DNA of 64,000 nucleotides, taken from contig CAVRRZ010000001.1 in NCBI GenBank assembly GCA_963723745.1, forward strand, positions 682,001 to 746,000, read 5' to 3'. The notes under the pieces are model-generated. The model saw nothing but the letters and a program-made list of their open reading frames with translations. It had not been told where the DNA came from and did not search any database. Shown piece by piece: positions 1-8,411 of this stretch (its first letter is position 1; every line of letters begins with the position of its first letter). The translations under genes were made by a program, and so were the position numbers. Source of the DNA: CAVRRZ01 sp963723745 (GTDB lineage: Bacteria; Actinomycetota; Actinomycetes; Mycobacteriales; Geodermatophilaceae).

Positions 1-527
1 CGGACGTCACCGAGGCGCGCGCCCTGGGGGCCCTGTGCGGCGGCGTCCGGGTGTGGAGCCTGTATGTGCCCAACGGCCGCACGCTCACCGATCCGCACTA
101 CCTGTACAAGCTCGAGTGGCTGGCCGCGCTGCGGGAGACGGCGGCGGGCTGGCTGGCCGCCGAGCCGGACTCGCCCATCGCCCTGGTCGGTGACTGGAAC
201 ATCGCCCCGCAGGACGACGACGTCTGGGACATGAGCGTCTTCACGCACTCCACGCACGTGTCCGAGCCGGAACGTGCCGCGTTCCGTGCCATCGTCGACG
301 CCGGGTACGCCGACGTCGTCCGTCCGTACACCCCCGGCCCCGGTGTCTACACGTACTGGGACTACGTCCGGCTGCGCTTCCCCCGCCGCGAGGGCATGCG
401 GATCGACTTCGTCCTCGGCTCCCCCGCCCTGGCCGCGCGTACGACGAATGCGCTGATCGATCGCGAGGAGCGCAAGGGCAAGGGCGCCAGCGATCATGCG
501 CCCGTCATCGTGGACCTGGCCGACTGA
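1..527 (+). CDS. xthA: Exodeoxyribonuclease III (AP endonuclease), 3' part only
   Basis: This is the C-terminal part of an exonuclease III/AP endonuclease of the endonuclease-exonuclease-phosphatase fold, which nicks DNA at abasic sites and digests 3' ends during base-excision repair. The frame is already open at base 3, so the start lies outside the window. Family motifs are visible: YVPNGR, the metal/active-site segment GDWNIAP, RIDFVLGS and the terminal catalytic block SDHAPV. The last residues follow the SDH motif closely, as expected for a complete C-terminus. A GC-rich hairpin follows directly and the next gene is convergent. The assignment is firm; only the N-terminal part is missing. 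Confidence 0.93.
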   Translation, partial: DVTEARALGALCGGVRVWSLYVPNGRTLTDPHYLYKLEWLAALRETAAGWLAAEPDSPIALVGDWNIAPQDDDVWDMSVFTHSTHVSEPERAAFRAIVDAGYADVVRPYTPGPGVYTYWDYVRLRFPRREGMRIDFVLGSPALAARTTNALIDREERKGKGASDHAPVIVDLAD

Positions 528-530
528 GCA

Positions 531-564
531 CGGCAGGGACCGTCCGCGCGGAAGGTCCCTGCCG
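531..564. terminator. Hairpin between convergent xthA and fdhA
   Basis: A perfect 11-bp inverted repeat, CGGCAGGGACC (531-541) and GGTCCCTGCCG (554-564), has a 12-nt loop. It sits 3 bases after the xthA stop and 10 bases from the stop of the convergent dehydrogenase gene. There is no U-tract, which is common for actinobacterial terminators. It could serve both strands. Confidence 0.7.
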
Positions 565-574
565 GCCAACTCGA

Positions 575-1792
575 TCAGGTGGGGATCAGGTCGTTCGGGT
601 TCAGGATGTACTTGCGGGCCGCGCCCTTGTCGAACTCCTCATACCCGCGCGGCGCGTCCTCCAGACCGATGACCGTGGCGCCCACGTTCTTCGCGATCTC
701 CACCCGGTCGTGCAGGATCGCCATCATCAGCTGGCGGTTGTACTTCATCACCGGGCACTGCCCGGTGTAGAAGGCCAGCGACTTCGCCCAGCCCAGCCCC
801 AGCCGGATCGACAGCGAGCCGATCTTCGCCGCCTCGTCGCTCGCCCCGGGGTCGCCGGTCACGTAGAGGCCGGGGATGCCCAGCGCGCCACCGGCCCGGG
901 TGACCTCCATCAGCGAGTTCAGCACGGTGGCCGGCTGCTCCTTCTGCGCGTCCGCCCCGTGCCCGCGTGCCTCGAACCCCACCGCGTCGACCGCGCAGTC
1001 GACCTCCGGCTCGCCGAGGAGCTGCTCGAGCTGGTCGACGATCGCGCCCTTCGAGACGTCGACGGTCTCGCAGCCGAAGCTGCGGGCCTGGGCCAGGCGC
1101 TGCTCGTTGAGGTCCCCGACGATCACCACGGCGGCGCCGAGCAGCTGCGCCGAGGTGGCCGCCGCCAGGCCCACCGGGCCGGCCCCGGCGATGTAGACGG
1201 TCGAGCCGGTCGTCACGCCGGCCGTGTAGCAGCCGTGGTACCCCGTCGGGAAGATGTCCGACAGCATCGCCAGATCGCGGATCCTCGCCATCGCCTGGTC
1301 GCGGTCGGGGAACTTCAGGCAGTTCCAGTCGGCGTAGGGAACCAGCACGTACTGCGCCTGGCCGCCGGGCCAACCACCCATGTCGACGTAGCCGTACGCC
1401 GAGCCAGGGCGATCGGGGTTCACGTTCAGGCAGATGCCGGTCTTGCCCTCCTTGCAGTTGCGGCACCGGCCGCAGGAGATGTTGAACGGCACGCTCACCA
1501 GGTCGCCGACCTCCAGGAACTCGACGTCCGGTCCCTTCTCCGCGACCTCCCCGGTGATCTCGTGGCCGAGCGTGAGGCCCTCCGGGGCGGTGGTCCGCCC
1601 GCGGACCATGTGCTGGTCGCTGCCGCAGATGTTGGTTGCGACGGTCCGGAGGATCACGCCGTGCGGGACCTTGCGGCCGACGTTGGCCGGGTTCACCCCG
1701 GGACCGTCGTGCAGTTCGAAATCCGGGTAGCTGAGGTCGTCCACCTCGACCTTGCCCGGCCCCATGTACCTGACGCCCCTGTTGGCGGCCAC
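575..1792 (-). CDS. fdhA: Zinc-dependent formaldehyde dehydrogenase, glutathione-independent
   Basis: This 405-residue medium-chain zinc dehydrogenase resembles the Pseudomonas glutathione-independent formaldehyde dehydrogenase (about 400 residues), which oxidises formaldehyde to formate with NAD. Catalytic-zinc ligands are visible as Cys56 (CGSDQH), His77-Glu78 (GHE) and probably Asp179 (SDIFPTGYHG). The structural zinc cysteines are Cys107, 110, 113 and 121 (CGRCRNCKEGKTGIC). The Rossmann motif GAGPVG lies at 203-208. The family's long insert is present, including YGYVDMGGWPGGQAQYVLVP. A role in aldehyde detoxification is inferred from the family; a broader alcohol/aldehyde dismutase activity cannot be excluded. 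It stands alone, with the aquaporin gene upstream on the same strand. Confidence 0.88.
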   Translation of the reverse strand: MAANRGVRYMGPGKVEVDDLSYPDFELHDGPGVNPANVGRKVPHGVILRTVATNICGSDQHMVRGRTTAPEGLTLGHEITGEVAEKGPDVEFLEVGDLVSVPFNISCGRCRNCKEGKTGICLNVNPDRPGSAYGYVDMGGWPGGQAQYVLVPYADWNCLKFPDRDQAMARIRDLAMLSDIFPTGYHGCYTAGVTTGSTVYIAGAGPVGLAAATSAQLLGAAVVIVGDLNEQRLAQARSFGCETVDVSKGAIVDQLEQLLGEPEVDCAVDAVGFEARGHGADAQKEQPATVLNSLMEVTRAGGALGIPGLYVTGDPGASDEAAKIGSLSIRLGLGWAKSLAFYTGQCPVMKYNRQLMMAILHDRVEIAKNVGATVIGLEDAPRGYEEFDKGAARKYILNPNDLIPT

Positions 1793-1862
1793 AGCGTTCC
1801 TGCCTCTCGTCCGTGACGTCCCGGGTCCGGGTCCGTCGTTCCCGACTCGTCACCCGCGCCGG

Positions 1863-2771
1863 TCAGCGCGGACGTTTCTCCGCGTCCACGTCGGGGTCGC
1901 CCGCCGCGGAGCCCGCCTCCGCCGGATCGCGGCCGCGGCCGGCGGGCCGGCGCCCGACGATGTCCCCCTGGGTCCCCTGCGGCGGCTCGGCCCGGGCGAT
2001 GTTCTCCTCGTCGCGCGGCCGGGCGAGCAGGTCGTAGGCCAGCGCGGCCAGGACCGCGCCGAGCACGGCGCCCACGACGTAGGCCGGGAGCTGGCTCCAC
2101 GGGACGTCGCCCCCCACCAGCGCGGACGCGGCGAACGGACCGAAGGCACGGGCGGGGTTGATCGCCGCACCGGTCAGTGGGCCGAGGACGACGACCGCGC
2201 AGGTCACCGACAGGCCGATCATCAGGCCGGCCCAGCCGGGAGGCGCGCGCCGGTCGACGGCGAGCGCCATGATGGTCAGGACCAGCAGGAACGTGCCCAG
2301 GGCTTCCACCAGGATCGCTCGGGGATAGCCCACGCCCTCACCGAAGGACACCGCGCCCACGTTGCTGACGTCCACCGACGCAGTGCCGAACGCCGCCACG
2401 ACGAGCAGCCCACCGAGCACGGCGCCGACCAGTTGGGCGGCCACGTAGGGCACGACCTCGCGCCACGGGAAGCGGCGGGTCGCCGCCAGGGCGAGCGTGA
2501 CCGCCGGATTGATGTGCGCCCCTGACGTGCTGCCGAACGCGTAGATCACCAGCGCGACCACGAGCCCGAAGGACAGCCCGATGATGCCCAGGCCCGCGTA
2601 GTCCAGCGCGCCGTCACCCAGTGCCAGCGCGGCGACGACACTCCCCGGGCCGAAGAGGATGAGCAGTCCGGTGCCGACGGCCTCGGCCACGAGTCGGCGG
2701 GTCAAGCTCGCGTCCACTGGAATCTCCAGGGGTTCGCTGCGGCGTCCGGGGGTCTCCGGCCGGTTCTGCAT
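1863..2771 (-). CDS. MIP-family channel, aquaporin Z-like
   Basis: A 302-residue major intrinsic protein with six predicted membrane spans and both half-helix NPA motifs, HINPAVT (88-90) and INPARAF (205-207). The second motif is followed by Ala-Phe-Gly-Pro, as in water-selective AqpZ (NPARSFGP), rather than by the Asp typical of glycerol facilitators (NPARD). A water channel is therefore favoured, but selectivity is not proven. The cytoplasmic tail from about residue 255 is long, charged and Pro/Arg/Asp-rich. The ATG is preceded by a GAGGG ribosome site. It may contribute to osmotic adaptation alongside the trehalose and NAGGN genes elsewhere in the window. Confidence 0.88.
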   Translation of the reverse strand: MQNRPETPGRRSEPLEIPVDASLTRRLVAEAVGTGLLILFGPGSVVAALALGDGALDYAGLGIIGLSFGLVVALVIYAFGSTSGAHINPAVTLALAATRRFPWREVVPYVAAQLVGAVLGGLLVVAAFGTASVDVSNVGAVSFGEGVGYPRAILVEALGTFLLVLTIMALAVDRRAPPGWAGLMIGLSVTCAVVVLGPLTGAAINPARAFGPFAASALVGGDVPWSQLPAYVVGAVLGAVLAALAYDLLARPRDEENIARAEPPQGTQGDIVGRRPAGRGRDPAEAGSAAGDPDVDAEKRPR

Positions 2772-2855
2772 TCCAACCCTCGCCGCGCGTTGCGGTCAAC
2801 GCCTGCACCCACCGCTCGGCCGTGACCGGCCTGTGGGCACGTAGCGTGGCCGCTC

Positions 2856-3605
2856 GTGCTCGTCCTGCTGCCGCCGTCGGAGACCAAGGCCCCCGGCGGC
2901 GACGGCCCGCCGCTCGACCTCGCCACGCTCACGTCGCCCGAGCTCACGCCGGTGCGCACGGAGATCGCCGAGGCCCTGGTGAAGCTCGCCGACGACGTCC
3001 CCGCCTCCCGCGCCGCGCTCGGGCTGTCGCCGAGGCAGGACGACGAGATCGAGCGCAACGCCGCCCTCCGGACCAGCGGCACCCTGCCGGCCGTAGAGCG
3101 GTACACCGGCGTCCTCTACGACGCCCTCGACGTCGCGTCGCTGTCCCGGGCCCGCCGTGCCCGCGCCGATCGGCGCCTGGCCGTCGGCTCGGCGCTCTTC
3201 GGGCTGGTCGGCGCCGCCGACGCGATCCCGGCCTACCGGCTCTCGGCCGGATCGTCCCTTCCCGGGCTGCCGACCCTGCGCGCCCTGTGGCGGCCCGTCC
3301 TCTCCCCCGTGCTGGCCGCCCTCGACGAGCTGGTCGTCGACCTGCGCAGCGGCGCGTACGCCGCGCTCGCCCCGGTGCCCGGGGCGGTGACGGTGCAGGT
3401 GCTCACCGAGCGTCCGGACGGCGGCCGCGTCGTGGTGAGCCACTTCAACAAGGCGCACAAGGGGCGGCTCGCGCGGCTCCTGGCGACCACCACGGCCGAA
3501 CCGCCCGACCTCGGTCGGCTGCTTCCCGTGGTTCGCCGCGCCGGCTGGCACGTCGAGCGCTCCGGTGCCACGGCCCTGACGGTGATCGTGTCGGACGGGC
3601 CGTGA
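2856..3605 (+). CDS. yaaA: Peroxide stress protein YaaA (UPF0246)
   Basis: A 249-residue YaaA/DUF328 protein. The N-terminus LVLLPPSETK and the C-terminal block VVSHFNKAHKGRLARLL are the family hallmarks. In E. coli YaaA lowers intracellular free iron during hydrogen peroxide stress and binds DNA; the activity in actinobacteria is inferred. The GTG start at 2856 lies 85 bases from the divergently transcribed aquaporin start, so the gap between them should hold both promoters. The length matches the family (about 250 residues). Confidence 0.9.
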   Translation: MLVLLPPSETKAPGGDGPPLDLATLTSPELTPVRTEIAEALVKLADDVPASRAALGLSPRQDDEIERNAALRTSGTLPAVERYTGVLYDALDVASLSRARRARADRRLAVGSALFGLVGAADAIPAYRLSAGSSLPGLPTLRALWRPVLSPVLAALDELVVDLRSGAYAALAPVPGAVTVQVLTERPDGGRVVVSHFNKAHKGRLARLLATTTAEPPDLGRLLPVVRRAGWHVERSGATALTVIVSDGP

Positions 3606-3720
3606 TCTTCGTCCGGGCCATTGCGCCCGGCCGACCCGCCGTGACATAACGGGAGCCCGGACTCGGCCCCGAGCAGCGTGGGTCTGCGAACGCCGGCACC
3701 GCCCGGGCAGAAGGGCACTG

Positions 3721-6318
3721 GTGGACGACACTCTCGACGGACGGGCCGGCGACGGGCCGGACGCGACCGCGCGCGCAGCGCAGCAGCTGCGCGGCGACCC
3801 GGAGCGGGTGCGCGAGGCGACCCGCCTGCTACCGCCGGCCGGGTCGACGGCAGCCCTCGACCGGCTGGCCGAGCTGGCCGCCCGGCTCCTCGGCACCGCC
3901 TCGGCGCAGGTGTCGCTGCTCAGCGACGTCCAGCTCGTCGCCGGCGGCGCCGGCGCGGCCTCCGACTCGGTGGGCCGGACCGGCCCCCTCGAGGCCTCGC
4001 TGTGCACCGTCACCGCCGCCGCGGGGCAACCGGCGCTGATCGTGACCGACGCCCGCAGCGACCCGCGGGTGCGGCACCTCCCGCCGGTCGAGGGCGGGGC
4101 CGTCGGGGCGTACCTGGGCACCCCGCTGGTGTCCGACGGCACCGTGGTCGGCGTCCTGTGCGTGTTCGACTCGGAGCCCCGCGCGTGGTCCGACACCGAC
4201 GTCGCCACCCTCCGGCAGCTCGCCGCGTCCGTCGTCACCGAGCTCGAGCTGTCCGCGCTCGTCGGCGAGTACGAGGGCGACCGCGTCCGGTGGGGGCTGG
4301 CCATCGACGCCGCCGGCATCGGCACGTTCGACTGGGACCTGCGCACCGGCACCCTCACCTGGGACGAGCGGCTGATCGCGATGTTCGGGTACGAGCCGCA
4401 CCGGTCCACGCTCACCATCGACGACTTCAACGCGCGCCTGCACCCCGACGACGTGGCCCGCGTGGGCGAGGCCCTGCAGAACAGCATCGAGACCTGCGGG
4501 GAGTACGAGGCGGAGTACCGGGTCGTCCGTCCGGACGGCGAGACCCGATGGGTGCACGCCCGCGGCCGCGCCCTGGCCGACAACAGGGGCCGCACCGTCC
4601 GGGTTCTCGGCGCCGCGTACGACACGACCGGGGAGCGCGCCGGGGAGTCGAGGGTGGCCCGCGTGCTGGAGGCGATGCCGGCCGGCTTCTACTCCCTGGA
4701 CCGCGACTGGCGGTTCACCCACGTCAACGCCGAAGCCGAGCGACTCCTGCAGAACAGCCGTGAGGAGCTGCTCGGCAGGAACCTGTGGGAGACCTTCCCG
4801 GCGGCGGTGAACAGCGTCTTCGAGGACAGCTACCGCGCCGCCGTCCGCACCGGGGAGCCGGTCGCCTTCGACGCGTACTACCCGCCGCCGCTCGACGGCT
4901 GGTACGAGGTGCGCGCCTGGCCGAGCCCCGACGGGCTGGCGGTGTACTTCATGGAGGTCACCACCCGGCGCCGGATGCAGGAGCAGGCCGAGCGCGCCGC
5001 CCAGCGGCTGGCCATCCTGGCCCGGGTGAGCGCAGAGCTCGCGAGCACGCTGGACGTGCAGGCAGCCACCGCGCGGCTGCCGAGGCTGGTCGTGCCGGCG
5101 CTGGCGGACTTCTGCGTCGTCACCGTCATCGAGCGCGACGGCGTACCCCGGGACGTGGGCACCTGGCACGTCGACGCCTCCCAGCGCGCCCTGCTCGAGC
5201 GTTACGCCGAGGTGCGGCTGGACGCGATGCCGGTCACCGCTCCGGTCGCCCGCGCCCTGCACACCGGCACGGCGGCGACGTTCACCGGCGACGAGGTGCT
5301 GTGCCTGCTGCCCGAGGGGCCGGCGAAGGAGCTGCTCTCGACCCTGGCCCCGCAGACCGAGGTGGCGCTGCCGCTGCGCGCCCGCGGCCGCACCGTCGGA
5401 CTGCTCACCCTGTTCTACTCCCGCGGCCACGGCGCCACGGACGACGACGTCGCCACGGCCCAGGACGTCGCCGACCGGGCCGGTCTGGCCCTGGACAACG
5501 CGCGCCTGTACGCCGAGCAGCAGCAGCTCGCCGAGGGCCTCCAGCGCAGCCTGCTCACCGAGCCACCCGAGCCCGACCGCGCCGAGATCGCCGTCCGCTA
5601 CCTGCCGGCGGCGGAGGCCGCCCGCGTGGGGGGTGACTGGTACGACGCGTTCCTCCAGCCCTCGGGCACCACGATGCTCGTCATCGGCGACGTGGTCGGG
5701 CACGACACCGAGGCCGCCGCCGCGATGGGGCAGATCCGCTCCCTGCTGCGCGGCATCGCCACCTACAGCGACGCCGGCCCGGTCGAGGTCCTGCGCGGGC
5801 TGGACGCGTCCATGACCACCCTGCAGATGCGCACCCTGGCCACCGCCGCCGTGGCCCGGTTCGAGCAGAACGACGACGAGCGCGCCCGCGGAGTGACCCG
5901 CATGCGATGGGCCAACGCCGGCCACCTGCCGCCGCTGGTGATCAACCCGGACGGCACCGTGGCCGAGCTCGCCGCCTGGACCGGCGACCTGCTGCTGGGT
6001 GTGAACGCCGAGGCGCGGCGCCACGAGTCGGTGGTCACCCTGGACCGCGGCGCGACGGTGCTGCTGTACACCGACGGGCTGATCGAGCGCCGCGACGCCG
6101 ATCTCGACGCCGGCATGGTCCGGCTCCGGGAGGCGCTGATCGAGCTGGCCGACCGGCCCCTGGGCGAGCTCCTCGACGAGGTGCTCGAACGGCTGGTGCA
6201 CGGCCGGCCGGACGACGACGTCGCCCTGGTCGCCGTCCGGCTGCACACCCAGGACCGGCCCGCCCCGCCCGGCGCCGATCCCGTTGTCCTCCCGGACGTT
6301 CCTCCGGCGGCCGACTGA
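3721..6318 (+). CDS. GAF-PAS-PAS-GAF-PP2C (SpoIIE/RsbU-type) phosphatase
   Basis: An 865-residue multidomain sensor phosphatase. Approximate order: GAF (30-170), PAS_3-type (190-305, with WDLRTGTLTWDE and the following RPDGETRWVHARG), PAS_4-type (310-420, with FYSLDRDWRFTHVNAEAERLL), GAF (425-590), and SpoIIE-like PP2C (620-850). Metal-binding motifs of the PP2C domain are intact: VGGDWYDAF, GDVVGHDTEAAAAMG, YTDGLIERRDADLDAG and DDDVALVAVRL. Such proteins dephosphorylate anti-anti-sigma factors (partner switching) in response to ligands or redox state sensed by the PAS/GAF domains. No anti-sigma gene is adjacent, so the target is unknown. No transmembrane segment is seen, so it is cytosolic. 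The GTG at 3721 gives the full GAF domain. Confidence 0.9.
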   Translation: MDDTLDGRAGDGPDATARAAQQLRGDPERVREATRLLPPAGSTAALDRLAELAARLLGTASAQVSLLSDVQLVAGGAGAASDSVGRTGPLEASLCTVTAAAGQPALIVTDARSDPRVRHLPPVEGGAVGAYLGTPLVSDGTVVGVLCVFDSEPRAWSDTDVATLRQLAASVVTELELSALVGEYEGDRVRWGLAIDAAGIGTFDWDLRTGTLTWDERLIAMFGYEPHRSTLTIDDFNARLHPDDVARVGEALQNSIETCGEYEAEYRVVRPDGETRWVHARGRALADNRGRTVRVLGAAYDTTGERAGESRVARVLEAMPAGFYSLDRDWRFTHVNAEAERLLQNSREELLGRNLWETFPAAVNSVFEDSYRAAVRTGEPVAFDAYYPPPLDGWYEVRAWPSPDGLAVYFMEVTTRRRMQEQAERAAQRLAILARVSAELASTLDVQAATARLPRLVVPALADFCVVTVIERDGVPRDVGTWHVDASQRALLERYAEVRLDAMPVTAPVARALHTGTAATFTGDEVLCLLPEGPAKELLSTLAPQTEVALPLRARGRTVGLLTLFYSRGHGATDDDVATAQDVADRAGLALDNARLYAEQQQLAEGLQRSLLTEPPEPDRAEIAVRYLPAAEAARVGGDWYDAFLQPSGTTMLVIGDVVGHDTEAAAAMGQIRSLLRGIATYSDAGPVEVLRGLDASMTTLQMRTLATAAVARFEQNDDERARGVTRMRWANAGHLPPLVINPDGTVAELAAWTGDLLLGVNAEARRHESVVTLDRGATVLLYTDGLIERRDADLDAGMVRLREALIELADRPLGELLDEVLERLVHGRPDDDVALVAVRLHTQDRPAPPGADPVVLPDVPPAAD

Positions 6319-6343
6319 CCGTGCTCGATCGCGCCCGTGCCGG

Positions 6344-6817
6344 TCAGCGCGCGGCCGACCCCGGCACCCCGCGAGCCGCCGTGACCATCCGGCGCAGCAG
6401 CACTCCGCAGACCAGCCAGCCGACCAGCGCCACACCGACGAGAATCAGCCCGTACCCCGGGGACAGCGGGTTGTCGGTGTCGCCGGCTGCCTGCACCCAG
6501 CTGACCACCACCACCGCCAGGCCGACGACCGGCAGCGTGAGGTGGAACTGCAGCACCGGCCCGAGCCGCGGCTCGGTCATGCCCTTCACCAGAGCGAACA
6601 CGCCCAGCATGACCGCACAGATCCCCAGGGCGGTCACCACGTAGCCGAAGTCGGTGTCGAGGAACCCGTTCTCGGTCCGGGTGAGCGTCTGCGGCGGGTT
6701 GGTCAGCACGACCTCGACCGCGAACCACGGCAGGAAGGTCGCGGCGGTGATCACGACGCCGAGCGCGGTGACGACCGCGTTCAGCGTTCGCCACTGCTGG
6801 TGAGTGCTCTGGGACAT
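6344..6817 (-). CDS. Small integral membrane protein, function unknown
   Basis: A 157-residue protein with four predicted membrane helices: TALGVVITAATFLPWFAV, VVTALGICAVMLGVFALV, LTLPVVGLAVVVVSWV and GLILVGVALVGWLVCGVL. I do not recognise a family beyond the general actinobacterial four-helix layout with a PWF motif after helix 1. The ATG at 6817 has a strong GAGGAGG ribosome site, so this start is preferred over longer readings of the same frame. It is convergent with the large PP2C gene, whose stop is 26 bases away, and divergent from the amidase. Confidence 0.75.
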   Translation of the reverse strand: MSQSTHQQWRTLNAVVTALGVVITAATFLPWFAVEVVLTNPPQTLTRTENGFLDTDFGYVVTALGICAVMLGVFALVKGMTEPRLGPVLQFHLTLPVVGLAVVVVSWVQAAGDTDNPLSPGYGLILVGVALVGWLVCGVLLRRMVTAARGVPGSAAR

Positions 6818-6943
6818 GGGTCCTCCTCGGTTTCCGGCGCAGCGCCGGTGGGCGCAGACCGTAGGGCCATCGAGGCCGGTCGTGGGGAGTTGCCGTCGCG
6901 GCCTCGCACGGGACCGGCACCCGCGGTCGGTGACAATGGCCTG

Positions 6944-8368
6944 ATGAGCGACGACCTGTGCCTGCGGCCGGCGACGGAACTGGCCGGGCTGGTGCGACGG
7001 CGCGAGGTCTCGGCCCGCGAGCTGCTCGAGGCCCACCTGGACCGGATCGAGCGGCTGAACCCGGCCCTGAACGCGATCGTCACGCTGGATGCCGAGGGCG
7101 CCCGGGCGGCGGCCGACGCCGCCGATGCCGCACTCGCGGCCGGCGAGGACGTCGGGCCGCTGCACGGCCTGCCGGTCGCGCACAAGGACACCCACGCCAC
7201 CGGCGGCATGCGGACGACGTGGGGCTCCCCCCTGCACGCCGACACGGTGCCGGCCCGGGACGAGCTGGTGGTCGCCCGCCTCAAGCGCGCCGGTGCGATC
7301 CGGGTCGGCAAGACCAACGTGCCCGAGTTCGCCGCCGGGTCGCACACCGTCAACCCGCTCTTCGGCGCGACGCACAACCCCTACCGGCACGGGCTCTCGG
7401 CCGGCGGCTCGAGCGGGGGAGCGGCCGCGGCGCTGGCCGCCGGCCTGGTGCCGCTGGCCGAGGGCAGCGACATGGGCGGCTCGCTGCGCAACCCGGCCGC
7501 GTTCTGCAACGTCGTCGGGATGCGGCCCACGCCCGGCCGGGTGCCCACCTGGCCGGCCGCCCTCGGCTGGTCGCAGCTGTCGGTCCAGGGGCCCATGGGC
7601 CGCACCGTGGCCGACGTGGCCCTGCAGCTGTCGGCCATCGCCGGGCCGGACCGCCGGGTGCCGATCTCGCTGACCGACGACCCGGCCGGTTTCGCCCCGC
7701 CGCTGGAGGCCTCGCTCGCCGGCCTCCGGGTGGCCTGGGCGCCCGATCTCGGCGGCCGGGTGCCGGTCGACCCGACCATCGTGTCGGTGCTGGCACCGGC
7801 GGTGACCACCTTCGAGTCGCTCGGCGCGGAGATCGAGGAGGCGTGCCCGGATCTCGGCCTCGCCGACGAGGTGTTCGGCGTGCTGCGGGCCTGGCTGTTC
7901 GAGGCGTCCTACGGGGACCTGGTGCGTCGCCACCCCGACGCCGTGAAGGAGACGATCCGCTGGAACGCCGCGGTCGGAGCTGCGCTCACCGGCGCGGACG
8001 TCGGTCGCGCGGAGATCGCGCACACGAAGCTGTACGAGAAGGTGGTCGGCTTCTTCGAACGCTTCGACGTCCTGCTGGCGCCGACCACGCAGGTGCTGCC
8101 GTTCCCGGTGGAGACCGAGTACCCCACGGAGGTGGCCGGCGTCCCGCAGCGGGACTACCTGGGCTGGATGCGGTCGTGCACGCTGATCTCGGCGACCGGC
8201 TGCCCGGCGATGTCGGTGCCCGGCGGGTTCACGCCCGACGGCCTCCCGGTGGGCCTGCAGATCGTCGCCCCGCCCCGGGCCGACCGGCGGTTGCTGGAGA
8301 TCGCGCACGCGTTCGAGCAGGCGACCGCGTTCGGGGCGCGCCGTCCGGAGGAGCGACCCGGCCGATAG
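6944..8368 (+). CDS. Amidase signature enzyme
   Basis: A 474-residue amidase-signature hydrolase. The Ser-cisSer-Lys triad is visible: Lys81 (PVAHKDT), Ser157 in GGSSGG and Ser180 in GSDMGGSLRNPA. Enzymes of this family hydrolyse amide bonds of varied substrates (short acyl amides, aryl amides, carbamates). There is no GatB or GatC neighbour, so this is unlikely to be the tRNA amidotransferase subunit GatA. The frame opens well upstream, but ATG 6944 gives the canonical N-terminus, and translating further back would run into the divergent gene's promoter. The physiological substrate cannot be told from sequence. Confidence 0.88.
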   Translation: MSDDLCLRPATELAGLVRRREVSARELLEAHLDRIERLNPALNAIVTLDAEGARAAADAADAALAAGEDVGPLHGLPVAHKDTHATGGMRTTWGSPLHADTVPARDELVVARLKRAGAIRVGKTNVPEFAAGSHTVNPLFGATHNPYRHGLSAGGSSGGAAAALAAGLVPLAEGSDMGGSLRNPAAFCNVVGMRPTPGRVPTWPAALGWSQLSVQGPMGRTVADVALQLSAIAGPDRRVPISLTDDPAGFAPPLEASLAGLRVAWAPDLGGRVPVDPTIVSVLAPAVTTFESLGAEIEEACPDLGLADEVFGVLRAWLFEASYGDLVRRHPDAVKETIRWNAAVGAALTGADVGRAEIAHTKLYEKVVGFFERFDVLLAPTTQVLPFPVETEYPTEVAGVPQRDYLGWMRSCTLISATGCPAMSVPGGFTPDGLPVGLQIVAPPRADRRLLEIAHAFEQATAFGARRPEERPGR

Positions 8369-8411
8369 TGAGCCGTGCTCACGATCGGGGCTAGAGTGCT
8401 GTCCCGATGAG

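Noticed and set aside
710..1816. Long plus-strand open frames antisense to fdhA
   Set aside because: They are shadows created by high GC third positions; composition is Arg/Gly/Pro-rich with no motifs, while the minus strand carries a full dehydrogenase.
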